DNA from: Bacillota bacterium
Lineage (GTDB): Bacteria; Bacillota; DTU065
DNA length: 39,731 bases
Reading direction: 5' to 3'
Assembly: GCA_028708605.1 (NCBI GenBank)
Contig: JAQVYS010000012.1
Location: 1 to 39,731 of the forward strand
In this document: in pieces, positions 27,258 through 34,725 of the stretch
How the letters are laid out: each line of letters begins with the position of its first letter
Numbering within the stretch: position 1 is the stretch's first letter
Translations under genes and position numbers: made by a program
The notes under the pieces: generated by a model
Databases searched by the model: none
What the model was told of the DNA's origin: nothing
The model's input: only the letters and a program-made list of their open reading frames with translations

Positions 27258-28505
27258 ATGGCTGAACAACTTACGCCAATGCAAATAGCGCAAAGTCAAC
27301 TTAGAGCTGCTGCTAATAAACTAAATCTTGAAGATAGTGTTTTGGAGATGCTTCTAGAACCCCAAAGGGTTGTTTGTGTAAGAATACCTGTAAAGATGGA
27401 TGATGGTACAACAAAGGTCTTTAATGGGTACAGATCGCAGCATAGTACCGCTATTGGCCCTGCCAAAGGTGGTCTTAGGTTTCATCCAGGAGTCAACCTC
27501 GATGAGGTGAAAGCCTTATCGTTTTGGATGACTTTTAAATGTGGTGTACTTGGACTCCCCTACGGTGGTGGTAAAGGTGGCATTGAGGTAGATCCTAAAA
27601 AGCTATCAAGAGGTGAACTAGAAAGATTAAGCAGAGGTTATGTTCGGGCTTTAGCAGATGTGCTTGGCTCTAACAAGGATATTCCAGCTCCTGATGTCAA
27701 TACTAATAACCAAGTTATGAGCTGGATGTTGGATGAGTATTCTGTTATTAATCGTCAAACTGACTTTGGTATGGTTACTGGTAAACCGATTCTTCTTGGT
27801 GGTTCTAAAGGTAGAAATGAAGCAACTGGTAGAGGTGCTGTGGTAACCTTATTAGAGGCTTTAACAAAGCTTAAGATGGATATAAAAGGAAGAACTGTTG
27901 CCATACAGGGCTTTGGTAATGTTGGAAGTGTAGCTGCCGATCTTTTGTGGGAGTTGGGTGCTAAAATTGTTGCTATAAGTGACATTAGTGGTGGAATCTA
28001 CAATCAAGATGGTATAGATATTAAGGCCCTACTTGAGCATACAGCACAAAGCGAATATGTTTCAGGCTTTGCAGGTGCTATTCAAATGCCAGGAGATCAA
28101 GTTTTTGAACTTCCAGTTGATATTGTGATTCCTGCAGCATTAGAAAATGTTTTAACTGAAAAAAACGCTCCAAAAGTTAAGGCTAAGATTGTACTAGAGA
28201 TTGCCAATGGCCCAACAACGCCTAAAGCAGATGAGATCATGGCTAAAAATGGTGTTTTGGTATTGCCTGATATTCTCAGCAATGCTGGTGGTGTTACAGT
28301 TAGCTACTTCGAGTGGGTACAGAACAACTATGGTTACTACTGGAGCGAAGATGAAGTAAACGATCGCTTGACTAAGAAGATGCAAGAATCGTTTGCTACT
28401 GTTTGGGATATGATGCAAGAAAATCAAGTAGATATGAGAACCGCTGCTTATATGGTTTCAGTACAGCGAATAAGCGAAGCAATTAAGTTAAGAGGAATTG
28501 TCTAA
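27258..28505 (+). CDS. gdhA: Glu/Leu/Phe/Val family glutamate dehydrogenase
   Basis: GGLRFHPGVNLDEVKALSFWMTFKCGVLGLPYGGGKGGI, PAPDVNT, VAIQGFGNVG. ATG 27258 after GGAGG. Confidence 0.95.
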   Translation: MAEQLTPMQIAQSQLRAAANKLNLEDSVLEMLLEPQRVVCVRIPVKMDDGTTKVFNGYRSQHSTAIGPAKGGLRFHPGVNLDEVKALSFWMTFKCGVLGLPYGGGKGGIEVDPKKLSRGELERLSRGYVRALADVLGSNKDIPAPDVNTNNQVMSWMLDEYSVINRQTDFGMVTGKPILLGGSKGRNEATGRGAVVTLLEALTKLKMDIKGRTVAIQGFGNVGSVAADLLWELGAKIVAISDISGGIYNQDGIDIKALLEHTAQSEYVSGFAGAIQMPGDQVFELPVDIVIPAALENVLTEKNAPKVKAKIVLEIANGPTTPKADEIMAKNGVLVLPDILSNAGGVTVSYFEWVQNNYGYYWSEDEVNDRLTKKMQESFATVWDMMQENQVDMRTAAYMVSVQRISEAIKLRGIV

Positions 28506-28508
28506 TAG

Positions 28509-28616
28509 TTAAAAAGAGCCTTATGATATGATACCTCCAAAGCAGACAGTCTAATTAATTAAAAATTAGATTACCTGTCTACTTGACAAGGGTCAGTTCA
28601 TTAAGGCTCTTTTTAA
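28509..28616. repeat. nested inverted-repeat element with 15-bp outer stem (structured RNA/terminator)
   Basis: Outer TTAAAAAGAGCCTTA (28509-28523) / TAAGGCTCTTTTTAA (28602-28616); inner AGACAGTCTAATT (28544-28556) / AATTAGA-TTAC-CTGTCT (28564-28580). Confidence 0.8.
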
Positions 28617-28745
28617 TTTTTTAATGCTTCTTGCCTAGTCCTATAATGCTAGACTAACTTGTACTTTTTCCCAGTACTGTATAAAAGGGAAATTGAATAG
28701 GTAGAGGAATGTTTTACAATAAGGTTTAATTTTGGAGGTATTTGT

Positions 28746-29546
28746 GTGAAAAAGGCGATATTAGTCTGTTTTTTTGTGTTAGTTGTTTTTGGCACACAAT
28801 TCATAAGCGCTGCTACCTGGAGAAGTAGAGTGTGGCCTCAAACGCCAGAGGGCGTGCTAAAACCCCACCACCCTGCAGAGCCTGAAGACCCTGAGGATCC
28901 CGTTACTCCTTTAGAACTTCAGGGCTGGGTTATTGTCATAGATCCAGGTCATGGTGGCACAGAACCAGGCGCGATTAACAATAATTTAGGTTTAAAAGAA
29001 AAAGACATCAATCTTTCAGTCGGGCTACTTTTGAGAGACAACTTGCTAACCTTTGGCGCGGATGTCAAAATGACAAGATCAACGGATGTTAACGTCACAA
29101 TAGCAGCTCGCAGAAACTTTTCTAACTCTCAAAATGCTCATCGCTTTGTATCTCTCCATGTAAATGCCGCAGGTAACACTTCAGCTAAAGGTATTGAGAC
29201 TTGGGTTGATACAGATGCAGGTAAGATTTGGAAAGATTATGCTCAGACCCTTCACAATAATATTGTGAGGAAAGCAAGGAGTTACGACAGTAGCATTCTA
29301 GATCGTAAGCTTAAATATTCTGGTTCAACACCTCCTTGGAGCGATGGCAGAAAAATCGGCGTTTTGCGCTACGACCTCATCAATGCTCCTGCAGCTCTAA
29401 TTGAGATGAATTTTATTAGTAATGATGTTGAGGCAAACCGTTTGAGTAGAACTGAGTACCAAAAGACTTTAGCTGATGGTATCGCAGAGGGGTTTGTGGA
29501 ACACTCGACTCAGTACAACAAAGAAGACGGCGTAATCAAACGATGA
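28746..29546 (+). CDS. N-acetylmuramoyl-L-alanine amidase (Amidase_3/AmiC-type)
   Basis: Signal peptide, Pro-rich linker, VIDPGHGGTEPGAINN, RFVSLHVNAA, ALIEMNFISN. GTG start after GGAGG. Confidence 0.95.
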   Translation: MKKAILVCFFVLVVFGTQFISAATWRSRVWPQTPEGVLKPHHPAEPEDPEDPVTPLELQGWVIVIDPGHGGTEPGAINNNLGLKEKDINLSVGLLLRDNLLTFGADVKMTRSTDVNVTIAARRNFSNSQNAHRFVSLHVNAAGNTSAKGIETWVDTDAGKIWKDYAQTLHNNIVRKARSYDSSILDRKLKYSGSTPPWSDGRKIGVLRYDLINAPAALIEMNFISNDVEANRLSRTEYQKTLADGIAEGFVEHSTQYNKEDGVIKR

Positions 29547-30622
29547 GAAATGTTCTTCTTTTTTTGAGCATTCTTTGTTTTCTTGGCTATAGTAGCGCAT
29601 ATGCTCTAGAGTATCCGTTAGGTACGTCCAAGTTAAGCGGTGTTATGAATTTTCGGATCTTTACAGGCGCACCAATAGATGAGGACTTTACATTTAGTCC
29701 TCCTGAGATCTCACACAGTCTAAAACTCCGTTATATAAGTCAAATAGATCGTTATCTTGTTGAAATTAATACGTCTAGTTTTGGTATCTTTGGTGCTTCA
29801 CCATATGTAAATCTGCCAAATATCAAAGAAGGTTTTACAGTTGACGAAGCTTTTGTCAATATACTAACTGATTATGGCTCGGTTATGATTGGGCGCTACG
29901 CACCATTTATGCCAGTATCTCCAGATGACTATAGAACAGACGGTCTCCTATTTGGCAATCCATCACTGCCAGTTGACGTAATCTCCCTTTATAGTGAGAC
30001 TCCAGATTTTGAGTATGAACTAGCCTTAGGTTATTTAAACTATACTAGACAAAGTGCTTTAAATTCACCGAGTGCGGATATGTTTATCGCAGCAAGATTT
30101 GGCTTTGATTATTTACTTAGTTCTTCTAGAATAAGGCTTAGCCCGAGTGTTCTCTTTAGCGACTTAGGTCAATCATTTGGTTTTAGCCTTCCTTTTCAGG
30201 CTAGTAAAGAAAATCAAGTTTTAGAGGGAGAAGTCGCTTTGTATAACCTTTTTGGCACTGAGCTGCTTAAAGAAGGCATCTATCCTGGTGTGATTTTAAG
30301 CTACCGTTCGAAAAGGTCCCCAGTTACAGTGGAGGTGGCCCACATCTCTCAAGGCTTTTTGCCGTATCTCGGGAATTTAGCAAACTTTGGTGGGAATTCA
30401 AACTGGAATACTGGTTCTTCTGGAGTAAAAGCAACTCTGCAACTAAAAAACTACACCTATAGCATAAAACTAGAAAAACGGCAAGAAAATTCTATAATTT
30501 ACCTATTTACTTTAGAAAAGAGAAATTTACCTAAACATTTTTCACCCGTAAAGATCAGCCTTGGAATCCAAGATAGGCAAGCGTTTTTTTCTCTCCAAAC
30601 AGGTTTACTATTTAATTTTTAG
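29543..30622 (+). CDS. exported predicted beta-barrel (outer-membrane-type) protein
   Basis: Signal peptide MRNVLLFLSILCFLGYSSAYA; many short amphipathic strands; C-terminal aromatic strand FFSLQTGLLFNF; ATGA overlap with the amidase. Confidence 0.6.
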   Translation: MRNVLLFLSILCFLGYSSAYALEYPLGTSKLSGVMNFRIFTGAPIDEDFTFSPPEISHSLKLRYISQIDRYLVEINTSSFGIFGASPYVNLPNIKEGFTVDEAFVNILTDYGSVMIGRYAPFMPVSPDDYRTDGLLFGNPSLPVDVISLYSETPDFEYELALGYLNYTRQSALNSPSADMFIAARFGFDYLLSSSRIRLSPSVLFSDLGQSFGFSLPFQASKENQVLEGEVALYNLFGTELLKEGIYPGVILSYRSKRSPVTVEVAHISQGFLPYLGNLANFGGNSNWNTGSSGVKATLQLKNYTYSIKLEKRQENSIIYLFTLEKRNLPKHFSPVKISLGIQDRQAFFSLQTGLLFNF

Positions 30623-30638
30623 GTGAAGGTGTAAAAAT

Positions 30639-31460
30639 ATGAAACTTAAATTTAACCGTCCCTTTTTGATATTGATTTTTGGCCTTGTTTTAGCTTTTAG
30701 CTTAAATGCTTTGGCAGGTGATTTTAGTGCTAGCTTTGGCGTAGGTTATGAGGCTTTGCAGCTAGAAAATAGTTCGGGATATAAAGATAAAACCAGCACT
30801 TTACTTTCCAGTGCTACTATTGACTGGGCTTTTTTGCCAGCTTTTGACATTTTATTAAATCTTGAACAAGGCTCGACCAAAAGTGCTGAAATAGACAGTG
30901 GCTTTTCGCACCCACTTCATAATTTAAAGGGGCATTATAACAGGCAGGTTCTAGCTCTTAACTATTATTTAGGAAATACGTTTAGATTAGGTTTAGGGCT
31001 TGGGCTTGATATAGATCGCGAAGGGTTTACTTGGACTGGCGATAATGATGATACTCTCTTGCGTTATTGGCAGTGGAATCGAAATTCACTTGGCGTATCA
31101 AGCTTAGTTAGTTTAGTCTATCAAGATGATCGCTTTGGATTCAAAACTAGCTTTAGTTATACACCGTTTTTTAAATCAGATGAAACATTAGTAGCGTTTA
31201 TTGATGAGGCCTGGGAGGCGTGGCAAACAGAGTCACTAAAGACTACATTACTGAAAGCAAATACCGAAGCCACGATAAATTTAACCCGCAATTTTGGGAT
31301 TTTGGGCGGTGTAAGCTATAGGAGATATCAGAGTCCAGCTTACAATGTGCCTTCTTTGTATGAAAATAGTGACGGTGAAAAAAGAGAGGTAGATTCTTTA
31401 GCTAGTAAAGTCTTAGAGAAGGGCAGTTTTGTTTATCTCGGATTAAAATTAACCATATAA
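30639..31460 (+). CDS. exported predicted beta-barrel (outer-membrane-type) protein
   Basis: Signal peptide ending ALAG; alternating strands (DFSASFGVGYEAL, TFRLGLGLGLDIDREGFTW, RFGFKTSFSYTPFF, NFGILGGVSYRRY), terminal strand GSFVYLGLKLTI. Confidence 0.6.
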   Translation: MKLKFNRPFLILIFGLVLAFSLNALAGDFSASFGVGYEALQLENSSGYKDKTSTLLSSATIDWAFLPAFDILLNLEQGSTKSAEIDSGFSHPLHNLKGHYNRQVLALNYYLGNTFRLGLGLGLDIDREGFTWTGDNDDTLLRYWQWNRNSLGVSSLVSLVYQDDRFGFKTSFSYTPFFKSDETLVAFIDEAWEAWQTESLKTTLLKANTEATINLTRNFGILGGVSYRRYQSPAYNVPSLYENSDGEKREVDSLASKVLEKGSFVYLGLKLTI

Positions 31461-31462
31461 AG

Positions 31463-31490
31463 AAAAAGCTGCAAAAGTGCAGCTTTTTTT
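31463..31490 (+). terminator. rho-independent terminator
   Basis: AAAAAGCTGCA-AAAG-TGCAGCTTTTTTT. Confidence 0.92.
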
Positions 31491-31583
31491 CTTCCCATTT
31501 CCTGCTAAGATTAGTCTGCAGACAAAAGGCTTATCTGTGGTATGATAAATTGGAACAGAGTAAGAATTTGGAGGTTACCTTAA

Positions 31584-32705
31584 ATGATCTACCTAGACAA
31601 CAGCTCTACAACAAAACCCCACCCTCTAGTGGTAGAAGCAGTTAAATCAGCACTCGAAGAAAACTTTGGCAACCCTTCTAGTTTACATAGATTAGGGCTT
31701 TTGGCAGAGCGGACGATAAAGGAAGCTAGAGAAAAAGTGGCTGATTTAATCAAGGCATCTGCCGATGAAATCGTTTTTACTTCAGGAGGAACAGAAAGCA
31801 ATCATTTAGCGATAAGATCAATTTTGTCTAATTCATTAGACAGGCACGTTATTACATCGATAGTTGAGCACCCGTCAGTCATGGCTGTATTTGAAGAGTT
31901 TGCTGAAAGAGGCTGGGAGGTAGAATATCTACCAGTCGATAAAACAGGTCATGTTGATCTTGAAGCTGTAGCAAATAGTCTTAGAAAAGATACAGTTTTA
32001 GTCTCAGTTATGGCTGTAAACAATGAGTTAGGAACAATTCAGCCTATTGCTAAAATAGGTAAGATATTAGAGTCTTATCCAAAAACTTATTTCCACGTAG
32101 ATGCTGTACAAGCAGTAGGTAAGGTTCCTTTAGAACTCAACAGAGTTGATCTTCTTTCGATGAGTGCTCACAAAATCCATGGACCAAAAGGGATAGGCGC
32201 TCTTTACATTAGAAAAGGCCGTAAATTTCAGTCGATTATGCCTGGTGGAGGACAAGAAAAAGGTTATAGAGGTGGGACAGAAAACGTTCCTGCTATAGCA
32301 GGTTTTGGCGAGGCTGCTGAAATTGCTCTTGAAAAAATGCCAGATATTGGTATTCTAAAAGCCAAGAGAGATGAGCTTGCAGCTGAGATCAAAAAACTCG
32401 TACCGGAGTGTACGATAAACAGTCCAGACGAGAGTGTTTTAATTTTGAGTGTCAGTTTTCCTAACATTAAATCAGAAGTGCTTTTGCACTCCTTAGAGGA
32501 AAAAGCGATCTATGTCTCAACTGGCTCAGCGTGTTCGTCAAAGAAAAAGGCTCATCCCGTACTTACTGCAATTGGTTTAGACGATAAACTTCATGAAGGA
32601 ACCATTAGGTTTTCTTTGGGGTGGGGTAATGAAGATATAGATCCTAGTTATATAGCCAAAATCACAGCACAAAAGGTTAGAGAGATCCAGCTTCTCTTGG
32701 AGTAG
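31584..32705 (+). CDS. iscS: cysteine desulfurase (NifS/IscS family)
   Basis: MIYLDNSSTTKP, FTSGGTESNHLAI, HVDAVQAVGKV, SMSAHKIHGPKGIGALYIRKG, STGSACSS. Confidence 0.95.
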   Translation: MIYLDNSSTTKPHPLVVEAVKSALEENFGNPSSLHRLGLLAERTIKEAREKVADLIKASADEIVFTSGGTESNHLAIRSILSNSLDRHVITSIVEHPSVMAVFEEFAERGWEVEYLPVDKTGHVDLEAVANSLRKDTVLVSVMAVNNELGTIQPIAKIGKILESYPKTYFHVDAVQAVGKVPLELNRVDLLSMSAHKIHGPKGIGALYIRKGRKFQSIMPGGGQEKGYRGGTENVPAIAGFGEAAEIALEKMPDIGILKAKRDELAAEIKKLVPECTINSPDESVLILSVSFPNIKSEVLLHSLEEKAIYVSTGSACSSKKKAHPVLTAIGLDDKLHEGTIRFSLGWGNEDIDPSYIAKITAQKVREIQLLLE

Positions 32706-32716
32706 GAGGCCGTTAG

Positions 32717-33895
32717 ATGAGTTTAAATTATGAAGTTTTGATTTTGAGATATGGTGAATTAGCTCTTAAAGGTAGAAATAGAGCAACCTTTGAAAATCTG
32801 TTAATTAAGCAGACAAGACGTGTACTAAAGGATCTAAAAGGATGGGAGCTAAAAAGGCCGTCAAGGCGTTGGATTCTCTTCCTTGGAGATAATGATCCAG
32901 AGGATGTAATTACAAGACTACAGAAGGTCTTTGGTTATGTTTCGTTTTCTCCCGCAGTGGTTATAAAAGAACCAACTATGGAGAAACTGGGGGATACAGC
33001 TCGCCAGATGGCACGTGAGATCGGTAAAGAGATCAAAACCTTTAAAGTTAATACTAGAAGAGTTGATAAGAGGTTCCCCGCAGATAGTTATGCTGTTTCT
33101 AGAGAGCTTGGAGGAGTTGTACTTAATGAGGCAGATGGACATCTAAAAGTCGATGTCCATAATCCAGAGTGGGTTTTAAGCGTAGAGATTAGAGAAGAAG
33201 GAGCCTATTTATATAGCGATTCTTATAAAGGAGCAGGAGGTCTACCTTATGGTAGTGCTAATAAAGCTTTACTGCTTCTTTCAGGGGGAATAGATAGTCC
33301 TGTTGCAGGTTATCTGTTAATGAAACGTGGCGCGGTTGTAGAAGGTCTCCATTTTCATAGCTATCCTTTTACTAGTGAGAGAGCCAAACAAAAAGTTATC
33401 GATCTAGGTCAAAAGCTTGCTTCATTTGGTGGGCATTTTAGGATTCATTTCATCTCTCTTACGGAGATTCAAAAAGAGTTGAAACTAAAGGTAGATCCTG
33501 ATTTGAACATCACTATTCTTAGACGCTTTATGTATCGCATAGCAGAAGCTATTTCTGAAAAAGAAGAGGCTTTAGCTCTTATAACAGGAGAGAGTCTCGG
33601 GCAGGTTGCTAGCCAGACACTCGAGAGTTTGCGTACTATTAATGCAGTTACTAATCTTCCTATATTAAGACCTCTTTGTGGTATGGATAAGGAAGATATT
33701 ATTACAATTGCTAGAGAGATTGATACTTATGATATCTCTATCGAACCTTATGAGGATTGTTGTACCATATTTTTACCGGAGCATCCTGAAACCAAACCAA
33801 GAATTGAACGAGCGGTAAAAGCAGAAGAAGCTTTAGATGTTGAAAAGCTATTAGAAGATGCCCTACAAACACATGAAATAATGGATCTTAGATAA
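32717..33895 (+). CDS. thiI: tRNA 4-thiouridine synthase ThiI
   Basis: ILRYGELALKGRNRATFE, THUMP, PP-loop LLLSGGIDSPVAGYLLMKRG, EPYEDCCTIFLPEHPETKP. No rhodanese domain. Directly after iscS. Confidence 0.96.
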   Translation: MSLNYEVLILRYGELALKGRNRATFENLLIKQTRRVLKDLKGWELKRPSRRWILFLGDNDPEDVITRLQKVFGYVSFSPAVVIKEPTMEKLGDTARQMAREIGKEIKTFKVNTRRVDKRFPADSYAVSRELGGVVLNEADGHLKVDVHNPEWVLSVEIREEGAYLYSDSYKGAGGLPYGSANKALLLLSGGIDSPVAGYLLMKRGAVVEGLHFHSYPFTSERAKQKVIDLGQKLASFGGHFRIHFISLTEIQKELKLKVDPDLNITILRRFMYRIAEAISEKEEALALITGESLGQVASQTLESLRTINAVTNLPILRPLCGMDKEDIITIAREIDTYDISIEPYEDCCTIFLPEHPETKPRIERAVKAEEALDVEKLLEDALQTHEIMDLR

Positions 33896-33902
33896 ACAGA
33901 AT

Positions 33903-33950
33903 GGAGTCTTGCAAAACTACTAATTAAGTAGAGCGCAAGACTCCGTTTTT
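33903..33950 (+). terminator. rho-independent terminator with internal secondary hairpin
   Basis: GGAGTCTTGC ... CTACTAATTAAGTAG ... GCAAGACTCCGTTTTT. Confidence 0.85.
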
Positions 33951-34083
33951 GCTGCTTACCTTATATTTTCGCTTTCCTGGAAATTAAAATGTTCCCGTGA
34001 TAAACAGTTTTATTATTTCAATTGCCTATTACAAGGTGAGCATATCATGTTTTATAAGCGAAGGCTTTTTGACGCATACTTTT

Positions 34084-34725
34084 TTAACTCCAAATAGTTT
34101 TTCTAAGCCAAAGCATAAAGAGTTGCCGATATGCCGGATCTTCTAAAAAAGCACCGTCAAACCAATCAAAACCAGAATATAGGCCCCATCTTGTCTTTAG
34201 GACAGCAGAGTTTAATAGATCGATATGTGATTTAGAAGTTCCATCTGCTAAAAGATATTCTGCCAAAACAGAGTCTCTATCATCTTCTGCAATGACGCTG
34301 ATGGGAGCTGCGTTTTTTGGGATAGTAAACACTTTAGGACTTTGTGTGTAAGTAGGATCGACAATCTCTAGATAGAAAAGATCTTCCCCTACATATTGTT
34401 TGCCGAAAAAAGTGATCTCACCAAAGTTTTTAGTGCCTAGCAGAATGAGCTTGCCGCCTTTAGCTAGGAAAGTCTCGATCTCTTCTATCTGTAAAGGGCT
34501 TAAGTAATCTAAATTGGTTACTAAGGCTTTACCTCTCAGATTTCCTGTCACTGCTAAGAAACCAGATTGAGCCAAAAATGACTTTGCAGATTCTAGCTTT
34601 TTACTATCTGCATCTAGCCAAAGAGTTATTTCATTTTTGGGGGCAAAGGGATCATAAGCTGCAGAAATTGCTACAGCTGTAAGCAAGAAAAAAAGTGCTA
34701 CAAAAAGGGTTTTTATTTTTCTCAT
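34084..34725 (-). CDS. exported GATase/Rossmann-like protein of unknown function
   Basis: Signal peptide MRKIKTLFVALFFLLTAVAISAA; LSPLQIEEIETFLAKGGKLILLGTKNFG; ATG directly abuts the upstream stop (ATGTAAATGAGA). Confidence 0.65.
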   Translation of the reverse strand: MRKIKTLFVALFFLLTAVAISAAYDPFAPKNEITLWLDADSKKLESAKSFLAQSGFLAVTGNLRGKALVTNLDYLSPLQIEEIETFLAKGGKLILLGTKNFGEITFFGKQYVGEDLFYLEIVDPTYTQSPKVFTIPKNAAPISVIAEDDRDSVLAEYLLADGTSKSHIDLLNSAVLKTRWGLYSGFDWFDGAFLEDPAYRQLFMLWLRKTIWS

